From NCBI GenBank assembly GCA_002478945.1, contig DLKM01000011.1, forward strand, positions 1 through 23,742: a stretch of 23,742 nt of DNA. The letters are read 5' to 3'. The number at the start of each line of letters is the position of its first letter. Position 1 is the stretch's first letter. The notes under the pieces are model-generated. The model worked only from the letters and a program-made list of their open reading frames with translations, had not been told where the DNA came from and searched no databases. Source of the stretch: Christensenella sp. UBA7588 (GTDB taxonomy: Bacteria; Bacillota; Clostridia; Christensenellales; CAG-917). Position numbers and translations under genes: made by a program. Below, in pieces: positions 8,350 to 19,620 of this stretch.

Positions 8350-9530
8350 TCAGAACGTGTACTTTGACACGGCTTGGTTGATTTCGTCAACCTTATCGGT
8401 TTCTTCCCAACTGAAGCCTTCTTTGCCGAAGTGTCCGTAGTTGGACGTAGCACGGTAAATAGGACGGTCAAGGTGCAAGTGCTTGATAATCGCTTTCGGA
8501 CGCAAATCGAACACTTCTTTCACGACTTTGGCAAGCGTTTCGTCGCTGACTACGCCCGTTCCGTAAGTATTGACGTAGATAGAAACGGGATGCGCCATTC
8601 CGATTGCGTATGCAACTTGCAATTCCGCTCTCTTGCACACGCCTGCCGCAACGAGATTTTTGCAGATATAACGAGCCATATACGACGCGCTTCTGTCAAC
8701 TTTCGTCGGGTCTTTTCCGCTGAATGCGCCGCCGCCGTGGGGGCAGAATCCGCCGTAAGTATCGACGATAATCTTTCTTCCCGTAACGCCGCTGTCGCCT
8801 GCAGGTCCGCCGATAACGAATCTGCCCGTGGGATTGATGTAAATCTTGGTGTCGTCGTCGATGTATTCCTGCGGAATAGCAACGCTAATGACTCTGTCGA
8901 TGATTTCTTGTTCGAGGTCCTCGAGGCTGATATTTTCGGAGTGTTGGCAACTTACGACTATCGTATCCACTCTTTCGGGAACGTCGTCGATGTATTCAAC
9001 GGTAACCTGTGCTTTTCCGTCAGGACGAAGCCACGGAAGTTCTCCGCTCTTTCTCACGTCCGTAAGGCGTTTCGTAAGCGCGTGCGCAAGCGTAATCGGC
9101 AACGGCATAAGCGATTCCGTTTCGTCGCAAGCATAACCGAACATCATTCCTTGGTCGCCTGCTCCGATTTTGTCGAACTCGTCCTTGTCGTCCGTGTCCG
9201 TTGCGTTGTCAACGCCGAGAGCGATGTCTGCGGATTGCTCGTCGATAGAACTCAAAACAGCGCAGGTTTTGTAGTCGAATCCGAGCGAACTGTCGTTGTA
9301 TCCGACGTCTTTAATAACTCCGCGCACGATTGAAGGAATGTCACAATAGTGTTTTGTGGAGACTTCTCCGAACACCATAACCATTCCCGTAGTCGCGCAC
9401 ACCTCAATGGCGACTCTTGCGGAATTGTCTTCCGCAAAGATGTCGTCGAGGATTGCATCTGCGATTTGGTCGCACACCTTATCGGGATGTCCTTCCGTCA
9501 CGCTTTCCGATGTAAAAAATCTTTTTTTCA

Positions 9531-9531
<1 letters not shown>
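8350..9531 (-). CDS. metK: S-adenosylmethionine synthase
   Basis: MetK makes S-adenosylmethionine from methionine and ATP in the cytoplasm, supplying methyl groups to the cell. The 393 residues match the usual family length. Visible signatures are the N-terminal TSESVTEGHPDKVCDQ with GHPDK at 14-18, GAGDQGMMFGYA (123-134), IGGPAGDSGVTGRK and GGGAFSGKDPTKVDRSA with the phosphate-binding residues. The start is the ATG at 9531, whose A is the last base of the rpoC stop codon (TAATG). No strong ribosome-binding site precedes it, only a GAAGAA run, so translation is probably coupled to rpoC. A longer frame reading into rpoC has no homology and is discarded. No S-box riboswitch is visible in front of it. 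Confidence 0.98.
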
Positions 9532-13394
<3,863 letters not shown>

Positions 13395-13409
13395 ATTGTC
13401 GTCCTCCTA

Positions 13410-16400
13410 TTATTCTTCGTCGGAATTGTTGCCGAACAGGTCGCTCATATCGGGAGTGCCTTCGGTAAGTGCGCTGAAGATACTTTCGTCATCGTCGTCG
13501 GTATCGAACAGACTAGTGTCGGAATCGGTCTTTTCGTCCGAACCGAAGTCTGCAAAGATATTTCCGTCCGCCATAAGGTCGATTTCTTTAAGGTCTTCGT
13601 GTTTCTTTGCCAACGCATTGTCAAATTCCATTTCCTCGTCGGAGTAGTCGCGGAGTTTGACTTCGTCTCTGTCCTCGGTAAGAATCTTGACGTCAAGAGC
13701 GAGAGCCTGCAATTCTTTGACGAGAACCTTGAACGATTCGGGAATACCGGGTTCGGATACGTTGCTGCCCTTGACGATTGATTCGTAGGTCTTTACACGT
13801 CCGACCACGTCGTCCGACTTGACCGTCAAAATCTCTTGCAAGACGTTTGCCGCGCCGTATGCTTCGAGCGCCCAGACTTCCATTTCGCCGAAACGTTGTC
13901 CGCCGAATTGCGCCTTGCCGCCGAGCGGTTGTTGCGTGACCACGCTGTACGGGCCCGTGCTTCTTGCGTGAATCTTGTCGTCTACGAGATGATGCAGTTT
14001 GAGGTAGTACATATAACCTACCGTCGCGCGGTTTTCAAACGGTTCGCCCGTTCTTCCGTCGTAGAGTTGAATCTTGCCGTCTACATCGCCGTCCTCGTTG
14101 ACGAGTCCGCATTGATGGAACAAAGCCTTGATGTCTTGCTCGTTTGCGCCGTCGAAAACAGGAGTTGCGACTTTCCAATCGAGCATATGTGCGATGAGTC
14201 CGAGGTGAACTTCGAGAACTTGTCCGATATTCATACGGCTCGGAACGCCCAACGGGTTAAGCACGATTTGGAGCGGCGTGCCGTCTGCCATAAACGGCAT
14301 ATCCTCTTTGGGAAGCACTCTCGATACGACGCCCTTGTTTCCGTGACGTCCCGCCATCTTGTCGCCGACGGAGATTTTTCTCTTTTGAGCGATGTACACG
14401 CGGACGAGTTTGTTGACTCCGGGAGCAAGTTCGTCTTTATTCTTTCTCGTAAATATCTTTACGTCTACGACTATACCGCTTTCTCCGTTAGGAACACGCA
14501 ACGACGTATCGCGCACTTCTCTTGCCTTCTCGCCGAAGATTGCGCGGAGCAATCTTTCCTCGGGAGTAAGTTCCGTCTCGCCCTTCGGAGTGACTTTACC
14601 GACGAGAATGTCGCCGGGCTTGACTTCGGCACCGACCATTACGATACCGTCCTCGTCAAGGTTCTTAAGCACTTCGTCGCTGAGGTTCGGAATGTCTCTC
14701 GTGATTTGTTCGTCGCCGAGTCTCGTGTCTCTGCACTCGATTTCGTATTCCTCGATGTGGATTGACGTGTAGAGGTCGTCGCGAACGAGTTCTTCGCTGA
14801 TAAGAACAGCGTCCTCGTAGTTGTAACCTTCCCAAGACATAAAGCCGATGAGCATATTTCTGCCCAACGCAAGCTCGCCGTGGTCGGTTGCGGGACCGTC
14901 TGCGATAACGGTGCCTTCGCTTATCATATTGCCCTTGTCGTCGAATTTAGCGGCAACCACTTTGTCGCCCTTGCTGACGATAGGATGTTGATTGATGCAA
15001 GTAGATTGGTTGGAACGCTCGAATTTGCTGAGTATATATTCGTCCTCGGTGCCGTCCGCGCATTCGACCACAATCTTGTTGCTGTCGACGTATTTTACGA
15101 AACCGTCGTGTTTTGCAATCTTCAAAACGCCGGAGTCGTAAGCAATCTTATGCTCGACGCCCGTTGCAATCATCGGGGCTTGCGGTCTCAAAAGCGGGAC
15201 TGCCTGACGTTGCATGTTCGAACCCATCAACGCACGGTTGGTATCGTCGTTTTCAAGGAACGGAATGAGCGCGGTTGCGATTGAAATAAGCTGTTTGGGG
15301 TTGACGTCCATATAGTCCGCTCTCTCTTTCGGAACTTCACGGATGTCCTTTTGAATACGGCAGTTGACACGGTTGCGAACGAATCTGCTGTTTTCGTCGA
15401 GCGGTTCGTTTGCCTGTGCGATAACGTATTTATCTTCTTCGTCCGCCGCCATATATACGACTTCGTCCGTTACGACGCCCGTTGCCTTGTCAATCTTGCG
15501 GTACGGAGTCTCGATAAAGCCGTACTCGTTGACTTTTGCGTAAGAGGACAACGACGTGATAAGACCGATGTTTTGTCCTTCAGGCGTTTCGATAGGACAC
15601 ATACGACCGTAATGCGAGTGGTGTACGTCACGCACTTCGAAACTTGCGCGTTCTCTGTTGAGACCGCCGGGACCGAGAGCGGAAAGTTTACGTTTGTGCG
15701 TAAGCTCTGCAATCGGGTTGGGTTGGTCCATAAATTGCGAAAGTTGCGAAGAACCGAAGAATTCTTTGATTGCACTCGTAACGGGACGAATGTTTATAAG
15801 CGTTTGAGGAGTGATGTCCGCATTCTCCTGTGCAGACGCCATTCTTTCTTTGATGACTCTCTCGAGACGAGAGATACCGATACGGAATTGGTTTTGGAGC
15901 AACTCGCCTACCGCACGCACACGACGGTTCGAGAGGTGGTCGATGTCGTCGCAGGTGCCGAATCCGTAACGCAAGCCGAGGTTGTAGTCCTCGATTGCCA
16001 CGATGTCGTCAAGCGTGATGTGCTTGTATACGAGTTCGTCCACGGAGGAGCGGATTGCAAGGAGCAATTCGTCTTTGTTGCCGCCGAACTCGTCCATAAG
16101 TTTCTTGAGGTTGGGATAGTAAACCTTTTCCAAAATGCCGAGTTCGCGAGGATTGCAGTCCACAAAAGCGTCGAGGTCAACCGTGTTGTTGCCGATGACT
16201 TTGAACTTCTTGTCTTTGCCGTCTTTGTCGGTGTATGCAAGCCACACCACGTTGACTGCGTTGTTTTGAATCTCGCGGCCTTTTTCTTCGCTGACCACTT
16301 CGCCCTTTTGAGCAAGTATCTCGCCCGTGACGTTGCTTACGACGTCCTCTGCAAGCGTGTAACCTGCGATACGGGTTGCGAGCGCGAGTTTCTTATTGTA

Positions 16401-17231
16401 TTTATAACGACCGACTCTTGCAAGGTCGTATCTCTTATAATCGTAGAAGGTGTTGTGAATGAGGATGGTTGCGCCTTCGACCGTGGGAACTTCGCCCGGA
16501 CGCAAACGACGGAACAAATCGATTTTGCCTTGTTCTTCGTTTTTGCATTGTGCGTCTTTTTCGCAGGTCTTTGCAATCATCTCGTCTCCGCCGAACAAAT
16601 CGAGGATTTCCTCGTCCGTGCCGTAGCCGAGCGCGCGCAAAAGAGTGGTTGCGGTAATCTTTCTCGTTCTGTCAACGTGTACCCATTGCACGTCGTTGGA
16701 ATCTTGTTCGTATTCGAGCCACGCGCCGCGGTTGGGGATAACGGTGGTCGCATAACGGGGAACACCGTTCTTATCGAGCACTTTATCGTTGTATACGCCG
16801 GGGCTTCTGACAAGCTGGGATACGATAACGCGCTCCGCACCGTTGATAACGAAAGAGCCGGAATCCGTCATAAGCGGGAAATCGCCCATAAACACTTCTT
16901 GCTCGACGACTTCGCCGGTTTCGTTGTTGGTGAGGCGAGCCTTCACCCTGAGAGGAATAGCATACGTTGTGTCGCGGTCTTTGCACTCTTTGACGTTGTA
17001 CTTGGGTGCGCCGTCAAATCTGTGAGACAAAAACTCGAGTTTCAATCTGCCGGAGAAGTCAACGATTGGAGAATAATCTTTGAATACTTCCGTGATGCCG
17101 GCGTCAATGAAATTTGCGTAGGAATTCTTTTGCACCTCGATGAGATACGGAATCGGCAAGACGTCTTTGATTTGAGAGAAGTCGCGTCTTTCCGTCGTTC
17201 CGTACATGTGATTGTGAATTCTTTGGGACAT
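13410..17231 (-). CDS. rpoB: DNA-directed RNA polymerase subunit beta
   Basis: The beta subunit forms one pincer of RNA polymerase and the rifamycin pocket. The 1273-residue protein includes the rifampicin region (SSQLSQFMDQ, THKRKLSALGPGGL), where the positions equivalent to E. coli Asp516, His526 and Ser531 are wild type, so target-based resistance is not predicted. The switch regions and the GRHGNKG motif are present. The last roughly 80 residues form an acidic Asp/Glu/Ser-rich tail, a feature also known in Bacillus. I place the start at 17231 because AAGGAG lies about eight bases upstream and the protein then begins SQRIHNHMYG. The open frame continues 42 codons upstream through A/T-rich leader without homology. 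The usual rplKAJL genes are not upstream; a divergent rqcP is there instead. Confidence 0.98.
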   Translation of the reverse strand: MSQRIHNHMYGTTERRDFSQIKDVLPIPYLIEVQKNSYANFIDAGITEVFKDYSPIVDFSGRLKLEFLSHRFDGAPKYNVKECKDRDTTYAIPLRVKARLTNNETGEVVEQEVFMGDFPLMTDSGSFVINGAERVIVSQLVRSPGVYNDKVLDKNGVPRYATTVIPNRGAWLEYEQDSNDVQWVHVDRTRKITATTLLRALGYGTDEEILDLFGGDEMIAKTCEKDAQCKNEEQGKIDLFRRLRPGEVPTVEGATILIHNTFYDYKRYDLARVGRYKYNKKLALATRIAGYTLAEDVVSNVTGEILAQKGEVVSEEKGREIQNNAVNVVWLAYTDKDGKDKKFKVIGNNTVDLDAFVDCNPRELGILEKVYYPNLKKLMDEFGGNKDELLLAIRSSVDELVYKHITLDDIVAIEDYNLGLRYGFGTCDDIDHLSNRRVRAVGELLQNQFRIGISRLERVIKERMASAQENADITPQTLINIRPVTSAIKEFFGSSQLSQFMDQPNPIAELTHKRKLSALGPGGLNRERASFEVRDVHHSHYGRMCPIETPEGQNIGLITSLSSYAKVNEYGFIETPYRKIDKATGVVTDEVVYMAADEEDKYVIAQANEPLDENSRFVRNRVNCRIQKDIREVPKERADYMDVNPKQLISIATALIPFLENDDTNRALMGSNMQRQAVPLLRPQAPMIATGVEHKIAYDSGVLKIAKHDGFVKYVDSNKIVVECADGTEDEYILSKFERSNQSTCINQHPIVSKGDKVVAAKFDDKGNMISEGTVIADGPATDHGELALGRNMLIGFMSWEGYNYEDAVLISEELVRDDLYTSIHIEEYEIECRDTRLGDEQITRDIPNLSDEVLKNLDEDGIVMVGAEVKPGDILVGKVTPKGETELTPEERLLRAIFGEKAREVRDTSLRVPNGESGIVVDVKIFTRKNKDELAPGVNKLVRVYIAQKRKISVGDKMAGRHGNKGVVSRVLPKEDMPFMADGTPLQIVLNPLGVPSRMNIGQVLEVHLGLIAHMLDWKVATPVFDGANEQDIKALFHQCGLVNEDGDVDGKIQLYDGRTGEPFENRATVGYMYYLKLHHLVDDKIHARSTGPYSVVTQQPLGGKAQFGGQRFGEMEVWALEAYGAANVLQEILTVKSDDVVGRVKTYESIVKGSNVSEPGIPESFKVLVKELQALALDVKILTEDRDEVKLRDYSDEEMEFDNALAKKHEDLKEIDLMADGNIFADFGSDEKTDSDTSLFDTDDDDESIFSALTEGTPDMSDLFGNNSDEE

Positions 17232-17381
17232 ACATTCACTCCTTAAAAAAATTGCCGTTTTTTCGACCTTGAAAATTTTTTCGAAAAGTCTTAAAAATTT
17301 TTTTTCGACCTGTCGATGATTTTTCCAAAATCTGCGCTTTTTTGCGGGGAAAATCACTCTATTACTATGTAATTATAACCC

Positions 17382-17415
17382 CCTACCCCCAAAAACAAGC
17401 TGTTTTAGGGGTAGG
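17382..17415 (-). other. Stable hairpin in the rpoB leader
   Basis: CCTACCCC (17382-17389) and GGGGTAGG (17408-17415) pair perfectly. The stem continues through AAAA/TTTT to about 13 bp, with one G-U and a bulge on the transcribed strand. It begins about 20 nt into the inferred rpoB transcript. No T-tract follows. It could be a processing, pausing or antitermination element; the function is not known. Confidence 0.65.
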
Positions 17416-17440
17416 AATTCGCATTATTGCGCAGTTTTCT

Positions 17441-17469
17441 ATTATATATTGAAAAATCAAGCCTGTCAA
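17441..17469 (-). promoter_or_regulatory. Consensus sigma-A promoter of rpoB
   Basis: On the minus strand a perfect TTGACA (17469-17464) is followed after 17 bases by a perfect TATAAT (17446-17441). An A/T-rich stretch lies just upstream. The predicted start is near 17434, giving a leader of about 200 nt before the rpoB ATG. Confidence 0.92.
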
Positions 17470-17571
17470 GTGCGACGTATATATAAAATCAACAAATTTT
17501 GGGGTATTTTTTCCGTCTTTTTTCGCGAGATTTTCATACGATTTTTCGCTCTTTGATTTTGACCGACAGTT

Positions 17572-17605
17572 AATTATTGCAAAATATCGACAATAATTGT
17601 ATAAT
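17572..17605 (+). promoter_or_regulatory. rqcP promoter with overlapping inverted repeat
   Basis: TTGCAA (17577-17582) and a perfect TATAAT (17600-17605) are 17 bases apart. The predicted transcription start is at or within a base or two of the rqcP ATG at 17613. A perfect 8-bp inverted repeat, AATTATTG (17572-17579) and CAATAATT (17591-17598), covers the -35 and most of the spacer, a position where a repressor could act. Promoter elements are seen; the operator idea is inference. Confidence 0.75.
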
Positions 17606-17612
17606 AACGATT

Positions 17613-17855
17613 ATGAGAATAGACAAATTTTTGAAAGTATCGAGAGTTATCAAAAGACGCACCGTTGCGCAAGAAGCGTGCGACGGCGGTCGTATCGAAA
17701 TCAACGGCAAAGCCGTCAAACCCGCAAAAGAAGTCAAAGTCGGAGACGTCGTCACGGTGTCTTTCGGCAACAATTCGATGTCATTTGAGGTGCTGTCGAC
17801 AGACGAACGCCAAACCAAGCAAAGTGCCGAGACGATGTATAGAATTATTAGTTAA
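17613..17855 (+). CDS. rqcP: S4-domain ribosome quality-control protein RqcP
   Basis: RqcP (formerly YabO) binds the obstructed 50S subunit with RqcH and promotes alanine tailing of stalled nascent chains. The 80 residues are almost entirely one S4 RNA-binding domain. They start MRIDKFLKVSRVIKRR and carry the GGRIEINGKAVKPAKEVKVGD block, very close to the Bacillus protein in order and length. The start at 17613 is chosen because that is where the family begins; the frame is open for a few codons upstream but runs through the promoter. No ribosome-binding site precedes the ATG, and the -10 element ends only seven bases before it, so the mRNA may be leaderless. Paralogues such as heat-shock HslR share the domain, but their sequence fit is poorer. 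Confidence 0.9.
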   Translation: MRIDKFLKVSRVIKRRTVAQEACDGGRIEINGKAVKPAKEVKVGDVVTVSFGNNSMSFEVLSTDERQTKQSAETMYRIIS

Positions 17856-17874
17856 TAATTAATAATTAATAATT
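17852..17874 (+). repeat. Three tandem TTAATAA heptamers
   Basis: TTAATAA occurs three times head to tail and is followed by TT. The first copy contains the rqcP stop codon, and the repeat places TAA in every forward frame. Such A/T repeats often border intergenic repeat elements. No hairpin with a GC stem and T-tract follows directly, so I see no clear rqcP terminator. Confidence 0.7.
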
Positions 17875-18150
17875 GTGGAAGGCGTAGCCTTATCCGAACG
17901 CACACTTATTCAAAGGCTATCAATACACGGTATATACAACTTCGGGGACGGAACAAAACCGTCGTCCGCGAACTTGCAGAGCGGACTAAAAATAACGCAT
18001 ACTCATTCAAGACGTACTTATTAACGAACTGTGTAATTTCGGAGACGTAACACGAGCCGCAAGGCGGCGAGCCTTTGAGTGCCGAACTTGACGATTAGTA
18101 CCGTCCGACTGTGACGTGTTGTTGCGTAGCAGTCACACAAAGGACGGTGG
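17875..18150. repeat. Cluster of intergenic hairpin repeats after rqcP
   Basis: There is no supportable gene here. Four hairpins follow one another: AAGGC/GCCTT near 17880; a stem closed by TTCG/CGAA with GACGG/CCGTC near 17941-17976; the GCCGC/GCGGC hairpin at 18053-18072, identical over 20 bases to the one at 54-73; and a longer palindrome at 18100-18148 with ACCGTCC/GGACGGT outside and TGTGAC/GTCACA inside. Two of them are introduced by related sequences (TTCGGGGACGGAACA and TTCGGAGACGTAACA) and followed by CGAACTTG, so they look like copies of one unit. Confidence 0.6.
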
Positions 18151-18154
18151 CATA

Positions 18155-18375
18155 ATGAGAGAAATATCCCTATCTATGTGAGTGCCGAGTGTCGCCCCCA
18201 CGAGCGATGTTTACCCTTGTAGAGAAATGTCCTTATACGAGTGGTGGGAGAAATACCGGCGTGTCCGGAAAGAGGGGGCTATTGTTTTTGGGGAGTTACG
18301 ACGTTACTCTATTAGGATAGCTATAGGGGAAACTTGCATTAAAAGAGTTACGACTACACTCTATTGAAATATTGA
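18155..18375 (+). other. Structured, internally repetitive leader region of ispDF
   Basis: I do not recognise this stretch as any known RNA or gene. It contains two near copies of AGAGAAATRTCCYTAT (near 18159 and 18222) plus a shorter third near 18248. Two near copies of a 21-base element, GAGTTACGACnnnACTCTATT, lie at 18293-18313 and 18345-18365, each able to form a GAGT/ACTC hairpin. A C-run (18195-18199) can pair either with GTGGTGGG (18241-18248) or with GGGGGC (18274-18279); the second pairing is followed by a T-rich stretch. A small CCGG/CCGG hairpin sits at 18256-18268. It may be a cis-regulatory RNA or a repeat-derived spacer. Confidence 0.45.
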
Positions 18376-18384
18376 GGTAGAATT

Positions 18385-19494
18385 ATGAAAATCAACGTTA
18401 TCATTACGGCAGGCGGCACGTCGCAACGCTACGGTGTGGAAAACAAGCTTTTTGCTCCGTGCGGAACGTCCTGCGTCCTTATCGAAGCAATCAAACCGTT
18501 TCTCGCTTTTGAGGAAATAAGCAAAATCGTCGTTGCGATTCATCCGTCGTTCAGCGACGAATTGTTAAATTCGCTCGAAAACGCGCACATAGACGACTAT
18601 CGCATCAAACTGACGAGCGGAGATTCCACGCGCACTCGAACCGTCAAAAACGCACTTCGAGCCGTGGACGACGATTGCGATTACGTCATAATACACGACG
18701 GCGCGCGACCGTACGCAAGCAGAGCTTTGATAGAACAGGTAATCGACGGTGCAAAAGAATGCGGCGCGAGCCTTCCGTTGCTACCGCTTACGGACTCGCT
18801 CGTAAACGTCAAAGACGGCGTTAAATGCGTGGACAGAACGTTATATCGCAGAGTTCAAACCCCCGTTTGTGTGGAGAGAGAGCGGCTTTTGAGTGCTTAT
18901 GCAAAATGTAAAAAAGACTTTTACGACGATATATCCGTCGTGCAAAAGTATGCGAAAGGTCAGGTCAAAGTCGTAGACGGAGACGCAAAAAACATAAAAA
19001 TCACAACGAAAAGCGACTTGAAAACAGACCTGTGCGGCATAGGCTACGACATACATCGGATGCAAACAGGCAACGGCATAAAACTGCTCGGAACGCTTAT
19101 CCCCTGCGAGTTTTCTTTCATTGCGCACAGCGACGGAGACGTTGCGATACACGCGCTTATGGACGCAATTCTTTCCGCAATCGGAGAAAAAGACATCGGG
19201 CACTTGTTCCCCGTCGACGACTGCCGATACGACGGAGCGGACAGCACGGAACTTCTACGCACCGTTTTGCAAAAAGCGTACGATAAAGGCTACGCTCTCA
19301 AAAACGTCGCGGTGTCTATAATTGCAGAAAAGCCTATGCTTGCGCCGTATATCGACAAAATGCGCAATAATATGAGTGCGATTCTCGGTATTCCCTGCCA
19401 AAGAATCGGCATAACCGCAACTACGAACGAGCAAGTTGGCGAACTCGGAGATTGCAAGTCCATTGCAAGTTTTGCGACGGCACTTTTGGGCTAA
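18385..19494 (+). CDS. ispDF: Bifunctional IspD/IspF enzyme of the MEP isoprenoid pathway
   Basis: The protein joins two non-consecutive MEP-pathway steps: IspD (MEP cytidylyltransferase, 1 to about 212) and IspF (MEcPP synthase, about 216-369). The IspD half has ITAGGTSQRYG with Lys21, HDGARP (104-109), QTP (158-160) and NIKITTKSDL. The IspF half has GYDIHR (220-225) with metal ligands Asp222 and His224, HSDGDVAIHAL (248-258) with the third ligand His256, KDIGHLFP, and ATTNEQVGELG near the end. All key residues are kept. The start has GAGG seven bases upstream. The fusion is common in alpha- and epsilon-proteobacteria and less usual here. IspE is not nearby. Confidence 0.96.
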   Translation: MKINVIITAGGTSQRYGVENKLFAPCGTSCVLIEAIKPFLAFEEISKIVVAIHPSFSDELLNSLENAHIDDYRIKLTSGDSTRTRTVKNALRAVDDDCDYVIIHDGARPYASRALIEQVIDGAKECGASLPLLPLTDSLVNVKDGVKCVDRTLYRRVQTPVCVERERLLSAYAKCKKDFYDDISVVQKYAKGQVKVVDGDAKNIKITTKSDLKTDLCGIGYDIHRMQTGNGIKLLGTLIPCEFSFIAHSDGDVAIHALMDAILSAIGEKDIGHLFPVDDCRYDGADSTELLRTVLQKAYDKGYALKNVAVSIIAEKPMLAPYIDKMRNNMSAILGIPCQRIGITATTNEQVGELGDCKSIASFATALLG

Positions 19495-19502
19495 AATTAT
19501 CT

Positions 19503-19519
19503 AAAAAGCGCGCTTTTTT
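19503..19519 (+). terminator. Possible weak terminator after ispDF
   Basis: A perfect 16-base palindrome, AAAAAGCG followed by CGCTTTTT, begins nine bases after the ispDF stop codon and ends in six T. As RNA it gives a six-pair A/U-rich stem with a CGCG loop, which is weak for a terminator. A second hairpin (AAATGC/GCATTT type) follows at 19524-19547. Confidence 0.4.
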
Positions 19520-19526
19520 GCAAAAT

Positions 19527-19576
19527 GCAACCGATAGTTGCGCATTTGACAAGCAGAATGGGTGGCGCAACCGATA
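19527..19576. promoter_or_regulatory. Direct repeat GCAACCGATA upstream of the XRE regulator gene
   Basis: The 10-base sequence GCAACCGATA occurs at 19527-19536 and again at 19567-19576, exactly 40 bases (about four helical turns) apart. A TTGACA lies between the copies at 19546-19551, but no good -10 stands at the matching distance. The repeats could be binding sites for the regulator encoded next door. That role is inference. Confidence 0.4.
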
Positions 19577-19620
19577 CGTTTTTTGCCACAATATAGGCAC
19601 AAAAACAAGCGAGGCACAAT

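Larger units (their letters stand above)
17232..17612. promoter_or_regulatory. Divergent regulatory region between rpoB and rqcP
   Basis: These 381 bases hold no gene. From right to left they contain the rqcP promoter with an inverted repeat, an A/T-rich block that could serve as an UP element, the rpoB promoter, and a roughly 200-base rpoB leader. The leader carries a very stable hairpin and a series of TCGAAAA repeats near 17262-17309. The A-rich repeats can pair with each other (TCGAAAA with TTTTCGA), but no T-tract follows a GC-rich stem, so I see no ordinary attenuator. Confidence 0.75.

Noticed and set aside
13410..17231. Rifampicin-resistance substitution in RpoB
   Set aside because: The rifampicin-binding cluster keeps the sensitive residues at the main positions. 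The differences seen are ordinary lineage changes.
17372..17398. Second TATAAT downstream of the rpoB leader hairpin as an additional promoter
   Set aside because: The only TTG-type -35 candidate is 15 to 16 bases away and lies within the hairpin. The promoter at 17441-17469 is far better.
18182..18367. Small open frame (61 codons from a GTG, or 47 from an ATG at 18227) just before ispDF
   Set aside because: It has no clear ribosome site, no recognisable domain and runs through the repeat elements, whose second copy is read in another frame. A leader peptide cannot be excluded, but I would not annotate it.
18155..18375. T-box, RNase P, tmRNA, SRP RNA or a common riboswitch
   Set aside because: None of the conserved cores I know for these RNAs (for example the T-box GGTGG-ACCGCG or the RNase P GAGGAAAGTCC) is present.
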